Assembly: GCA_030645955.1 (NCBI GenBank)
Contig: JAUSMR010000199.1
Span: 1 to 26,294 of the forward strand
Direction: 5' to 3'
Source of the DNA: Gallionella sp.
Lineage (GTDB): Bacteria > Pseudomonadota > Gammaproteobacteria > Burkholderiales > Gallionellaceae
DNA length: 26,294 nucleotides
Of this stretch, positions 17,496 through 25,013 are shown piece after piece (within the stretch, counting starts at the first letter, position 1; every line of letters starts with the position of its first letter). The notes beneath the pieces were generated by a model that saw nothing but the letters and a program-made list of their open reading frames with translations, was not told the origin of the DNA and made no database searches. Both the position numbers and the translations under genes were made by a program.

Positions 17496-18568
17496 AGTCG
17501 CGCTCCTTTCAAATAAATATCAATTTGTTTCAGTGTTACTGATTTCATGTCCGCACCCTGCTGATAATTTTTTTGCCAGTCCACGATTTTGCCCAATGTT
17601 TCATCCAGACGCCATCTCGGATGCCAGTCCAAGCGAGTTTTCGCCTTGGAACAATCCAGCTTCAGGTAATGCGCCTCGTGCGGATGTTCGCCGCCATCCT
17701 GCACCCAGCTTGAACCTTCGCCCCAAGCTTTGGTCAGTCTCTCCACGATCCATTGCACCGGCTTGGCATCTTCATCGTTCGGCCCGAAGTTCCAGCCTTC
17801 CGCATAAGTTGCGCCTTCTGTATAGAGCTTTTCTGCCAGCAGCAGATAACCGGACAACGGCTCCAGCACATGCTGCCAAGGGCGGATGGCATGCGGGTTG
17901 CGGATGTTGGCCGGTTTGCCTGCGGTGATGGCGCGCATTATATCTGGGATGAGCCGATCATCGGCCCAATCGCCCCCGCCGATGACGTTGCCCGCCCTGC
18001 CGGAAGCTATAGCAACCCCATGCTCTTTATATTTCTCGGGATGGAAGTATGAGTTACGGTACGCAGCAGTCACAAGTTCTGCACACCCCTTGCTGCTGGA
18101 GTAGGGATCGTAACCGCCCATAGGTTCATTTTCACGGTAGCCCCATGCCCATTCGCGATTCTCATAACACTTATCAGTGGTGACGTTCACCACCGCCTTC
18201 ACGCTGTCTGTGCTGCGCACCGCTTCAAGCAAATTGACGGTTCCCATCACGTTGGTGGAGTAGGTCTCGACTGGCTCGATATAGGAATAGCGCACCAGCG
18301 GCTGCGCCGCCATGTGAATGACGATCTCCGGGCGGTGTTCGGCAAACACGGCGCGCAGATACGCCAGATCGCGGATGTCGCCGACGATGCTGGTCATGCC
18401 TTTACCGACCTCGGCGACTTCGAACAAGCTCGGGTTCGTCGGCGGAGCGAGGGCATAACCCACGACCTGCGCACCCATGGATTGCAACCAGAGCGACAGC
18501 CAGCTTCCTTTAAAACCGGTATGTCCCGTCAACAGGACGCGCTTGCCGCTCCAGAATGCCGGATTCAC
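17492..18568 (-). CDS. rfbG: CDP-glucose 4,6-dehydratase
   Basis: The 358-residue extended SDR converts CDP-glucose to CDP-4-keto-6-deoxyglucose. It begins [20 protein letters not shown], with the NAD loop [22 protein letters not shown], the catalytic [11 protein letters not shown], the Tyr/Lys pair in YSSSK, and [20 protein letters not shown], all characteristic of RfbG/DdhB. The open frame extends 51 codons upstream, but GTG at 18568 overlaps the rfbF stop (GTGA) and gives the family length of about 359, so I placed the start there. A purine-rich GGAAGG stretch lies just upstream. The stop overlaps the antitoxin start. Confidence 0.93.
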   Translation of the reverse strand: MNPAFWSGKRVLLTGHTGFKGSWLSLWLQSMGAQVVGYALAPPTNPSLFEVAEVGKGMTSIVGDIRDLAYLRAVFAEHRPEIVIHMAAQPLVRYSYIEPVETYSTNVMGTVNLLEAVRSTDSVKAVVNVTTDKCYENREWAWGYRENEPMGGYDPYSSSKGCAELVTAAYRNSYFHPEKYKEHGVAIASGRAGNVIGGGDWADDRLIPDIMRAITAGKPANIRNPHAIRPWQHVLEPLSGYLLLAEKLYTEGATYAEGWNFGPNDEDAKPVQWIVERLTKAWGEGSSWVQDGGEHPHEAHYLKLDCSKAKTRLDWHPRWRLDETLGKIVDWQKNYQQGADMKSVTLKQIDIYLKGARL

Positions 18569-19338
18569 TTCCACACCTTCCACGGTGCTTTGCCGGATAG
18601 CCACAACTCTTCGAGATGCATCTTGTCGCGCAAGGTATCCATCGGCTGCCAGAAGCCTTGGTGATGGAATGCAGCGAGTTCGCCCTCTTCCGCCAAACGC
18701 ACCATCGGTTCGCGCTCCCAAGTGGTTTTGTCGTCGGCGATGTAGTCGATAACTTGCGGAGACAGCACGAAGAAGCCGCCATTAATCATGGCGCCATCAC
18801 CTTGTGGCTTTTCACGGAAGCTGTTAACTTTATTGCCCTGCATATCGAGCGCGCCGAAACGCCCCGGTGGCAAAACAGCAGTCAACGTGGCTTTGACTTT
18901 CTGCGCTTTGTGGTAGGCGATCAGTTCGGTGATATTGATGTCACTCACACCGTCGCCATAGGTTAAGCAGAACGCATCTTCATCTTTGACGTACTCGGCA
19001 ACCCGCTTCAAGCGGCCACCCGTCAGGGTGTCTTCGCCGGTATCTACTAAGGTCACCTTCCACGGCTCGGCATTACGCTGGTGCACTTCCATTTTGTTGT
19101 GCTCCATATCGAAAGTGACGTCCGACATGTGCAAAAAATAATTGGCGAAATATTCCTTGATGAGATAACCCTTGTAGCCGCAGCAAATCACGAAGTCATA
19201 GATGCCGTGAGCCGAGTAGGTTTTCATGATGTGCCAAAGAACTGGCTTGCCGCCGATTTCGACCATAGGCTTTGGCCGAGTGGAGGTTTCTTCACTGATG
19301 CGAGTACCCAGTCCACCGGCAAGAATCACTGCTTTCAT
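18565..19338 (-). CDS. rfbF: Glucose-1-phosphate cytidylyltransferase
   Basis: This 257-residue nucleotidyltransferase makes CDP-glucose from glucose 1-phosphate and CTP, the first step of the CDP-dideoxyhexose pathway. It has the signature [18 protein letters not shown], the sugar-binding [18 protein letters not shown], the metal-binding YGDGVSDIN, and [16 protein letters not shown]. Its length equals that of Salmonella RfbF and Yersinia DdhA. It follows ugd after 60 bases and shares a GTGA overlap with rfbG. An AAAGGA stretch precedes the ATG at some distance. Confidence 0.95.
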   Translation of the reverse strand: MKAVILAGGLGTRISEETSTRPKPMVEIGGKPVLWHIMKTYSAHGIYDFVICCGYKGYLIKEYFANYFLHMSDVTFDMEHNKMEVHQRNAEPWKVTLVDTGEDTLTGGRLKRVAEYVKDEDAFCLTYGDGVSDINITELIAYHKAQKVKATLTAVLPPGRFGALDMQGNKVNSFREKPQGDGAMINGGFFVLSPQVIDYIADDKTTWEREPMVRLAEEGELAAFHHQGFWQPMDTLRDKMHLEELWLSGKAPWKVWK

Positions 19339-19398
19339 AATTTAAATTTTTCCTTTCCGACTACCTTAACGACCAGCCTTTTAAAGGCTATTTGATAT

Positions 19399-20694
19399 TC
19401 AATCTTTCCCAAACAAATCTCTGCTATATATCTTGTCCGCTACATCACGAATGTCGTCGGTTATACGGTTGGCCACAATGACATCTGCCTCTTTCTTGAA
19501 TCGCGCCAAGTCGTTCACCACTCTTGAATGGAAGAATTCGGCTTCCTTCAATGCAGGCTCATACACGATAACTTCGATGCCTTTGGCTTTGATGCGCTTC
19601 ATGATGCCTTGGATGCTGGATGAGCGGAAGTTGTCCGATCCTGCTTTCATGATGAGGCGGTGGATACCGACGACTTGGGGATTGCGTTCCCCTCTCCCCA
19701 ACCCTTTCCCGCTTGCGGGCGAGGGGATAAACGTATTTGCTTCTAATTTTTTTACGATGCTGTCGGCGATAAAGTCTTTGCGGGTGGTGTTGGCCTCAAC
19801 AATGGCGTGGATGAGGTTCTGCGGGACATCCTGATAGTTGGCGAGCAGTTGTTTGGTGTCTTTGGGCAGGCAGTAGCCACCGTAGCCAAACGAGGGGTTG
19901 TTGTAGTGATCGCCGATGCGCGGATCGAGGCTGACGCCCTGGATGATCTGTTTGGTATCGAGTCCGTGCGTGGCGGCGTAGGTGTCGAGTTCGTTGAAGT
20001 AGGCTACCCGCATGGCGAGGTAGGTGTTGGCGAAGAGTTTGATCGCCTCAGCTTCGGTGGAGTCGGTGAACAGTGTTTGAATATCTTTTTTGACTGCACC
20101 TTGCTTGAGTAGGTTGGCAAAGGTTTCGGCGCGCTTGGAGCGTTCGCCGACGACGATGCGCGAGGGGTGCAGATTGTCGTGCAGTGCTTTGCCTTCGCGC
20201 AGGAATTCGGGGGAGAAAATCAGGTTGGGTTCAATTCTGTCTCCGAGATTCGACCCCCTCCCTAGCCCTCCCCCTGCCTGGGGGAGGGGATTTGTAGTGG
20301 CGAAGCGTTCGCGGGTTTTGGCGGTGTAGCCGACGGGGACGGTGGATTTGATGACCATCACGGCATTGGGATTGATGCTGATGACATCCTGAATGACGGC
20401 TTCTATCGATTTGGTGTTGAAGTAGTTGGTCTCGGGATCGTAGTCGGTGGGAGTGGCGATGATGATGTAGTCGGCGCCGGTGTAGGCATCGACCTTGTCC
20501 AAGGTGGCGCGAAAATTCAGCGGTTTGTTTTTGAGGTAATCCTCGATTTCTGCGTCCTCGATGGGCGATTGCTTGCGATTCAGCATCTCGACCTTTTCGG
20601 GGACGATGTCGATTGCCACTACTTGGTTGTGCTGCGCCAACAGGATGGCGTTGGAGAGGCCGACGTAGCCGGTGCCGGCGATGGCGATTTTCAT
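19399..20694 (-). CDS. ugd: UDP-glucose 6-dehydrogenase, enlarged by two repeat insertions
   Basis: The enzyme oxidises UDP-glucose to UDP-glucuronate. It shows the NAD loop [56 protein letters not shown] and the active-site cysteine 275 in [11 protein letters not shown], then [19 protein letters not shown]. At 431 residues it is about 40 longer than the usual 388-residue form. The excess lies in two insertions, at about residues 132-156 ([13 protein letters not shown]) and 318-338 ([13 protein letters not shown]), both from palindromic repeats and both kept in frame. Each falls between conserved blocks, so activity is probably retained. It is the first gene of the cluster in transcription order. 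Confidence 0.93.
   Translation of the reverse strand: MKIAIAGTGYVGLSNAILLAQHNQVVAIDIVPEKVEMLNRKQSPIEDAEIEDYLKNKPLNFRATLDKVDAYTGADYIIIATPTDYDPETNYFNTKSIEAVIQDVISINPNAVMVIKSTVPVGYTAKTRERFATTNPLPQAGGGLGRGSNLGDRIEPNLIFSPEFLREGKALHDNLHPSRIVVGERSKRAETFANLLKQGAVKKDIQTLFTDSTEAEAIKLFANTYLAMRVAYFNELDTYAATHGLDTKQIIQGVSLDPRIGDHYNNPSFGYGGYCLPKDTKQLLANYQDVPQNLIHAIVEANTTRKDFIADSIVKKLEANTFIPSPASGKGLGRGERNPQVVGIHRLIMKAGSDNFRSSSIQGIMKRIKAKGIEVIVYEPALKEAEFFHSRVVNDLARFKKEADVIVANRITDDIRDVADKIYSRDLFGKD
19681..19743 (-). repeat. GC-rich palindromic repeat inserted in frame in ugd (second site)
   Basis: Codes for the segment around [16 protein letters not shown] between SIVKKL and [12 protein letters not shown]. 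Plus-strand core: CCCCTCTCCCCAACCC with the inverted arm GCGGGCGAGGGG. Absent from ordinary Ugd proteins. Confidence 0.8.
20227..20301 (-). repeat. GC-rich palindromic repeat inserted in frame in ugd (first site)
   Basis: Codes for [17 protein letters not shown] and a few more residues between KTRERF and [12 protein letters not shown], where the family has almost nothing. Plus-strand core: CCCCCTCCCTAGCCCTCCCC with the inverted arm TGGGGGAGGGGA. Confidence 0.8.
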
Positions 20695-20733
20695 TGCGTC
20701 AGACTTTCAAAAAACGAGGCGCGCATTCTACCT

Positions 20734-20752
20734 GTTTACGCTATCGCCGCCC
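20734..20752 (-). promoter_or_regulatory. ops/JUMPstart-like element (weak)
   Basis: The minus strand reads GGCGGCGATAGCGT about 40 bases before the ugd ATG. The ops element that recruits RfaH to long polysaccharide operons is GGCGGTAGCGT-like; this sequence matches it except for three extra bases (CGA) in the middle. Position is right, sequence is imperfect. Confidence 0.25.
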
Positions 20753-20773
20753 ATAGGTCGAATGGCCTATGGG
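20750..20773. other. Hairpin CCCATAGG / CCTATGGG
   Basis: Eight-base perfect arms with an 8-base loop lie upstream of ugd. No T-run follows on either strand, so it is not a clear terminator; it may be an operator or a repeat. Confidence 0.4.
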
Positions 20774-20918
20774 CAGCGGAGACGAAAGGTAAAGGGTTAA
20801 GACAAAAACAGGGGCTAGGGGCTAGACAAGATGGTGGAGGATTACGAAATGACGGCGAGATGGGCAGGCAATGCGCCGCCAACAGCTTGGTGAAGAGCAC
20901 CATAATTGGCTGGATTGC

Positions 20919-20956
20919 CGCGTCGGCTGCGCCTCCTCGCAATGACGGGAACCTCT
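20919..20956. repeat. Dispersed short repeat (GATTGCCGCGTCGGC...CCTCGCAATGACGG)
   Basis: One copy of the family that recurs at 22867-22905 and several times in 24658-24932. The ends GGATTGCC and GCAATGACGG are constant; the middle is variable and partly palindromic. Confidence 0.75.
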
Positions 20957-21281
20957 GGATTTCGGCGCCTGCGGTGCCTTTTCGCAAAGTGGGTATTCTA
21001 TTTGATTGCGCCGCCAAACCATATAGTCTGAACGACATATTGACAGCAGTTGCGAAAGGTGAGGCGCGGAATGCAGGATTGCGGCAGGGCATGGAGTGCC
21101 GCGATCAGCGGCGTGGCGTGACAATCCAGACGTGGCGGGCAGGGCCCGACCTACATTAGCCTGATTCAGATTCACTTGTAATAAGGGGACACCAAGAGAT
21201 TCAGTCAAACAAACGGATTGACGATGCGTAAATGCCTATTAATCTCTTGGCCGCTCTGCATATCTTCGGAGTAAAACAAAC

Positions 21282-22518
21282 TCAGAGACAGGCAGCCGGA
21301 ATGGCGAGAATGCGCTCATCCAGCCAGCGCGGGCGTTCGTCGTTATTAATTACCAGACCCAGTGGGCAGTTGTTGGACGCCACAAACTCTGAAAGCGAAC
21401 GCAAGGCGCGTTTATCTGACTGCTGCGTCAGTTTTATTTCAACTGGCAGAAGATGGGAATTGCCAAATTGTCCTTCCAGAATCAGGTCAATCTCCGCTCC
21501 GCCGCGCGTCCGGTAATGAAAAGGGTTCACGTCAATTCCGGCGTTCTCGAAGCCCCTCAGCAAAGTTTCCACCACCATTCCCTCCCACGATTTTCCGACT
21601 GCAGGGTGGGTGGAAAGCATGTCGATATCCTGAATTCGCAACAGCCGATGCAACAGACCGCTATCCCGCAGAAAACCCTTTGGATGCTTGACCAGTTGCT
21701 TTGCGGCAGAACGATCCCATGCCGGAATATGCCGCCACAAAAAAGTATCGTGGGCGATGCTCAACCAGTCGCGCACGGTTGGTTCGCTTATCCCTAGCGT
21801 TCTGGCGATGTCGGCGTTGTTGAGAATGTTCCCGGATACCTGGCTGAGCAGGGCGATGAACTGCCGGTAGCGATCCCGATTCAGATTGGGGAACAAGTCG
21901 CCAATGTCCCTCAGTAAATATGCATCGATATAGTGGCGATACCACAGACTGCGGAATTCTTCTTTTTCGCTCAGCCATGGCTCCGGATAACCGCCCTGAA
22001 ACCAGTAGTCTCGAACCTGCTGCGCCGTCAGGCGGGCAACTGCGGCAGCTTGAATATCCGCAACCGCCGCACCCTCGGCCAGCATAGGGTAAAGGCGGGA
22101 TGGTGGTAGTTGCCACGCCTCTGCCAGACTTAGCGGCGCCATTTCCAAACGCGCCACCCGGCCTGCCAGGCTTTCTGAAATTTGCTTGACCAATTCAGGT
22201 GAACTGGAGCCTGACAGCAAAAACCGTCCCTTCCTGGAACGATCCTGGTCGATCGCCACGCGCAGAGCCGAGAATAAAGGCGGCGCCAACTGCGCTTCGT
22301 CAATCACTACCTTGTCGGCATGCAAACGGAAGAATAAATCAGGATCGGCAAGTAGTTGCTGGCGATCCGTTGAATTCTCCATATCAAAGCGTTGCCACCC
22401 GCCGGGAAGTGTGCTCAGCAACGTTGTTTTTCCGCATTGCCGCACACCTTGTGAGCACTACACAAGGGAAGTGAGTCAGTAATGTTTGCAGTTGAGATTG
22501 AATATGTCGTGAGATCAT
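21282..22518 (-). pseudogene. AAA_14/DUF4143 ATPase with a frameshift before Walker A
   Basis: The main frame (from 22445) reads RQCGKTTLLSTLPGG, a Walker A loop lacking its first glycine, then VVIDEAQLAPPLFSAL (Walker B), FLLSGSSSPELVKQ (sensor), and a DUF4143 C-terminal part with GGAEIDLILEG and VEIKLTQQ, a PD-(D/E)xK-like core. Just upstream, another frame starting at ATG 22518 reads MISRHIQSQLQTLLTHFPCV, then VLT, the expected N-terminus. Removing one base at 22449/22450 (ACAAGG to ACAGG) would join them into VLTGVRQCGKTTL. So the gene is full length apart from a single-base frameshift, or the base is a sequencing error. Its biological role is not established. Confidence 0.8.
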
Positions 22519-22602
22519 TTATGTAATTTCTAAATACGCAATTTAGGATTTACATTTTTGTAACGTATTATCACTAAAAATCAACACGGTGCGTTGTCCA
22601 AT

Positions 22603-22653
22603 GGGGTTTGAGTCTGAGCGGGGGTGCGTGAATCCAACGGGGTTTGAGTCTGA
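22603..22653. repeat. Two direct copies of GGGGTTTGAGTCTGA, 36 bases apart
   Basis: The 15-base core is identical at 22603-22617 and 22639-22653, with further similarity around it (CAAYGGGG before, RCGGG after). There are only two copies and no cas genes, so it is not a CRISPR array. Confidence 0.8.
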
Positions 22654-22697
22654 ACGGGTAGCCGTGTTCGATTATTATGCGGGGCATGGTGATCAAT

Positions 22698-22790
22698 ATG
22701 AACGACGAACAACTGCATACTCTGGCCGATTTGCAGGCCTTTTTAACCGAAACCGTGGCGATGAATTTCACTGTGACGTCAGAACTAGAG
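22698..22790 (+). pseudogene. N-terminal relic of an integrase/transposase (DDE type)
   Basis: The plus strand reads MNDEQLHTLADLQAFLTETV, then AMNFTV, which resembles the first residues of IS-borne integrase catalytic subunits (leucine-rich 'tLdqlraFLeGt..v.F' start). The similarity stops after about 30 residues, and the frame then runs into repeat sequence. No transposase core follows. I recall this family from memory only. Confidence 0.35.
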
Positions 22791-22821
22791 ACCCATTCCC
22801 ATTTCGGGAATAATCGCAGGA

Positions 22822-22844
22822 CGGGCTTTGCCCGGCATTTTTTT
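22822..22844 (+). terminator. Possible intrinsic terminator or repeat hairpin
   Basis: CGGGC-TTT-GCCCG followed after four bases by seven T on the plus strand. It looks like a Rho-independent terminator after the integrase relic, but similar hairpins belong to dispersed repeats. Confidence 0.35.
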
Positions 22845-22866
22845 AACGGCGGGCGGAGCCCGCCCT

Positions 22867-22905
22867 ACTGGATTGCCGCGTCGGCTTTGCCTCCTCGCAA
22901 GGACA
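22867..22905. repeat. Dispersed short repeat copy
   Basis: CTGGATTGCCGCGTCGGCTT then TGCCTCCTCGCAAGGACAG; same family as at 20919 and 24658-24932. A separate GGCGGGC-GGA-GCCCGCC hairpin (22848-22864) adjoins it. Confidence 0.7.
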
Positions 22906-22985
22906 GCGCTTTTCTTTGCGAAGAGGCGTAGCGAAGGTGGATGGTGGATGGTGCCGATCTCTTCCCAACGGCTGGCTGTCTGGAC

Positions 22986-23330
22986 TCACGCCGCCTGTAG
23001 CATAAAATCCACATGTACCGCATCAAACGGAAAGATGATCTTGCCGTCATCGGTTTTATCCAGTAATCCGGCATTCAGCAAAGCATGCACGTCGGTATGC
23101 ACGCCCTTGACATCGCGCTCCACCCGTCGTGCCACTTCGCGCAGTGACAATGCGCCTGCCCCAGTCATCGCCTTGAGTACATCCCAGCGTTTTGGCGTGA
23201 GTGTGCGCCATAGCTCCGCCGTGCTTTCAAAGCTGCGATATGCCCCTTGTGGCTTGCCTGTTTCCAGCGCGCGCATAATGCGTGCATTGGCTTCGTCGCG
23301 GCTGGATACCCCGATTACGACTGTTTTCAT
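22986..23330 (-). CDS. TumA-like winged-helix antitoxin (HVO_A0114 type)
   Basis: This 114-residue protein begins MKTVVIGVSSRDEANARIM. It carries a winged helix-turn-helix in its middle: WDVLKAMTGAGALSLREVAR, then VHTDVHALLNAGLLDK. This is the architecture of the MarR-like HVO_A0114 family that pairs with TumE toxins. ATG at 23330 is preceded by GGAGG with a 5-base spacer (23336-23340) and overlaps the toxin stop by 4 bases, so I prefer it to starts further upstream. It probably binds TumE and represses the pair's promoter, as is common for type II antitoxins. Confidence 0.75.
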   Translation of the reverse strand: MKTVVIGVSSRDEANARIMRALETGKPQGAYRSFESTAELWRTLTPKRWDVLKAMTGAGALSLREVARRVERDVKGVHTDVHALLNAGLLDKTDDGKIIFPFDAVHVDFMLQAA

Positions 23331-23611
23331 GCCTGCCTCCATTGATCCACCTGTTTCCAAAATTCGTTGAGCAGCGCAGGCATCGTAGTAAAGTGATAGG
23401 GCAACTCGATCCCGCCCCGGTGATAGTGGTCGCCTTTTCCTGCTTCATTGTCATAGCGCAACACGCATTCGCCTTCTACCACCAGCGACAGGCTATATTT
23501 GAAAATATGCGCACTGCCGCGCACCGACTCGGGAACTCGCACCACCCGCAACTCCGCAAAAGCGTCGTCGCCCTGCTTAATTCGTTCATCCACGAGCACT
23601 TGCGCTTTCAT
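23327..23611 (-). CDS. TumE family toxin (DUF6516)
   Basis: This 94-residue protein reads MKAQVLVDERIKQGDDAFAE, then VRVPESVRGSAHIFKYSLSL, VVEGECVLRYDNEAGKGDH and ELPYHFTT. The 'RYDNEAGKGDHxH' block is the family hallmark of TumE/DUF6516 proteins. The open frame extends upstream, but that part comes from a dispersed repeat. ATG at 23611 gives the usual length. The toxin gene comes first and overlaps the antitoxin gene by 4 bases. The target of TumE is not something I can read from the sequence. Confidence 0.78.
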   Translation of the reverse strand: MKAQVLVDERIKQGDDAFAELRVVRVPESVRGSAHIFKYSLSLVVEGECVLRYDNEAGKGDHYHRGGIELPYHFTTMPALLNEFWKQVDQWRQA

Positions 23612-23920
23612 GTTGTAAACATTACCAACACTTCGGGCGACTGTCAATTTATTTAAGGGAACGCTGAATAAGTCCTCCGTTCGCCCTGAGTAGCCTGTAC
23701 AGCGGGCGTATCGAAGGAATGGCATCGTTCAACTGCGTTTTTCAGGATGAATAATCCTGGAAGCCGCAGTTAACGAAGAATATTTGATATTTCGACGAAT
23801 GGGGGCAGCGAGCAGAAATGGAGTCTTGCACACAGCCAAAGTCAGGCTTCGCATAAAATGCCCACTGCCGATCTGGCTGGTTGCATCGGTGCGGAAAACG
23901 ATGTTCATGCGTAAACCTGG
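23612..23920. other. Gene-free stretch with a dispersed repeat
   Basis: It holds a repeat at 23679-23718 and otherwise nothing I recognise. A plus-strand frame at 23784 looks like the relic or chance translation of repeat DNA. Confidence 0.45.
23679..23718. repeat. Palindrome-like dispersed repeat (GTTCGCCCTGAG...GGGCGTATCGAAGGA)
   Basis: The pattern GTTCGCCCTGAGTAGCC, then GCGGGCGTATCGAAGGA, is a familiar intergenic repeat of proteobacteria (from memory). It lies just upstream of the TumE start and may affect its expression. Confidence 0.55.
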
Positions 23921-24139
23921 TTACTTTCCACTCAAGAATCGCGTGTTTTTTTCTGCTTCAAGATTCGCCAGCTTGGCTAATTCATCTAATGGCAAATCAG
24001 GCAAGCCGTGACGGCGCCATTCTGTGTAATCAAATCGTTCACGAGATACTGCCATCAGAAAACGCTCCGCTTCAACCAACCCCAAAGCGCCTATGAGCGC
24101 ATGCATTCCGGCAACCCGGATTTCAGTTTCAGTTTTCAT
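23921..24139 (-). CDS. Small antitoxin-like protein next to a PIN fragment
   Basis: This 72-residue protein reads MKTETEIRVAGMHALIGALG, then VEAERFLMAVSRERFDYTEW and ELAKLANLE. The 'GLVEAERFxxxxxRERFDYTxWR' layout is familiar from small proteins encoded next to PIN-domain toxins, acting as antitoxins. Its start overlaps the end of the PIN fragment by 11 bases. With its partner truncated it is probably an orphan antitoxin. No DNA-binding motif is clear. Confidence 0.6.
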   Translation of the reverse strand: MKTETEIRVAGMHALIGALGLVEAERFLMAVSRERFDYTEWRRHGLPDLPLDELAKLANLEAEKNTRFLSGK

Positions 24140-24314
24140 ACCATTTCTCCAAAAAGGCCAAGGCATCCTGCGGCAACATTGCCACGACACCATCAGCAGC
24201 TCGCAAGTGTTTAAGCAGGCGGTCATCTGTCGTAACAAATAGTTCCGCTCGCCCATCACCACCATATGGGTTATGTGCCTGTGACATGCGCTGATATTTC
24301 TGCCTTTCATCCAA
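24129..24314 (-). pseudogene. Truncated PIN-domain toxin (C-terminal part)
   Basis: The fragment reads ELFVTTDDRLLKHLRAA and ends LPQDALAFLEKWYEN. 'TTDDRLL' is the C-terminal acidic motif of VapC-like PIN ribonucleases. The same frame remains open upstream through GSDTDISRIGSDTIALLDE but meets a TGA near 24370, exactly where a palindromic repeat begins. The N-terminal half with the first catalytic aspartates is missing, so the toxin should be inactive. A repeat insertion probably cut it. Confidence 0.65.
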
Positions 24315-24372
24315 CAGGGCGATTGTATCAGAGCCGATACGTGAAATATCTGTATCCGAGCCCGCTTTTCAT

Positions 24373-24494
24373 CGTTCCCACGCTCTGCGTGGGAACGTAA
24401 CCTGAGACGCTCCGCGTCGCGATTGTTGGCGTGTCGTATTGAAGCGAGACCCGCCGTAGAGCGGTAGTGTATGCATCCCCACGCGGAGCGTGGG
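24373..24494. repeat. Palindromic repeat pair CGTTCCCACGC-TCT-GCGTGGGAACG
   Basis: A perfect 11-base palindrome with a 3-base loop (24373-24397) is followed by a smaller GACGC-TCC-GCGTC hairpin and by a second CCCACGC-GGA-GCGTGGG palindrome (24478-24494). It interrupts the PIN gene relic. Confidence 0.85.
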
Positions 24495-24550
24495 AATGAT
24501 CAATGCAAGATGGCGGGGTTACGAAATTCCATTTCTCGATAGAATCCACA

Positions 24551-24656
24551 CCTTCCCCTTCAAGGGGAAGGCAGGGATGGGGATGGGTTTCCCCGCGACA
24601 AACCACCCTATCCTCACCCTATCCCCACCCTAGCCCTCCCCTTGAAAGGGAGGGGA
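24551..24656. repeat. Head-to-head pair of GC-rich palindromic repeats
   Basis: The first unit starts with the palindrome CCTTCCCCTT-C-AAGGGGAAGG (24551-24571) followed by CAGGGATGGGGATGGG. The second (about 24603-24656) is its reverse complement in outline: CCCTATCCCCACCCTAGCCC, then CTCCCCTTGAAAGGGAGGGG. It belongs to the same family as the in-frame inserts in rfbH and ugd. Confidence 0.8.
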
Positions 24657-24657
24657 T

Positions 24658-24932
24658 TGTTGCCGCGCTTCGCTCGCAATGACGGCGCATTCGTCACTGC
24701 GAGGCACGGAGTGCCGTGGCAGTCCAGTAGCGCAGCGTCAGGCTCTACGAAAACCTTCTGGATTGCCACGTCGCTACGCTCCTCGCAATGACGGGCGGAA
24801 CTGGATTGCCACGTCGGCTTTGCCTCCTCGCAATGACGGGAACCTCTGGGTTGCCGCGCCGCTTTGCGGCCTGCAATGACGGGCTTTTCTGGATTGCCAC
24901 GCTGTGCTCGCAGCAAAGGCTTTCTGCAGTGA
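24658..24932. repeat. Cluster of about six dispersed-repeat copies
   Basis: Copies begin with (G/C)TTGCCGCG or GGATTGCCACG and end in GCAATGACGG, at about 24658, 24761, 24802, 24849 and 24891, plus one inverted copy at about 24696-24727. Spurious translations give CEERSDVAIQ-like peptides, which identifies a widespread repeat family. It is variable in the middle and not evenly spaced. Confidence 0.8.
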
Positions 24933-25013
24933 CAGGTCGAATGAGTAATTCTGCGTTTCCTTGGGGTGTTCTGGTAATCCTTCCCCGGATCGCCCACCAC
25001 AATAGAGTTCCAC

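Larger units (their letters stand above)
20695..21281. other. Intergenic region upstream of the cluster, with repeats
   Basis: No convincing gene is present. The part next to ugd must hold the promoter of the long minus-strand unit, but I cannot name -10/-35 boxes with confidence. It contains a hairpin at 20750-20773, a dispersed repeat copy around 20919-20956, and a GGCGGGCAGGGCCCGACCTA repeat near 21136. The remainder is unremarkable. Confidence 0.5.
22519..22985. other. Intergenic region with direct repeats and an integrase relic
   Basis: An AT-rich stretch (22519-22590) is followed by two direct repeats, a short integrase-like coding relic, a GC hairpin with a T-run, and a dispersed repeat copy. 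No complete gene is seen. Confidence 0.5.
24315..25013. other. 700-base repeat cluster without genes
   Basis: Three families of short palindromic repeats lie side by side (separate entries). All open frames here read through repeats and have no recognisable products. Confidence 0.7.

Noticed and set aside
18569..18721. 51-codon extension of rfbG
   Set aside because: It lies inside rfbF in another frame; the GTG overlapping the rfbF stop gives the normal RfbG length.
20750..20773. Rho-independent terminator upstream of ugd
   Set aside because: The hairpin is not followed by a T-run on either strand.
22603..22653. CRISPR array from 36-base period repeats
   Set aside because: Only two copies, a 15-base identical core, and no cas genes in the window.
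23612..23725. 38-codon extension of the TumE gene
   Set aside because: It translates a dispersed repeat; ATG 23611 matches the family start.
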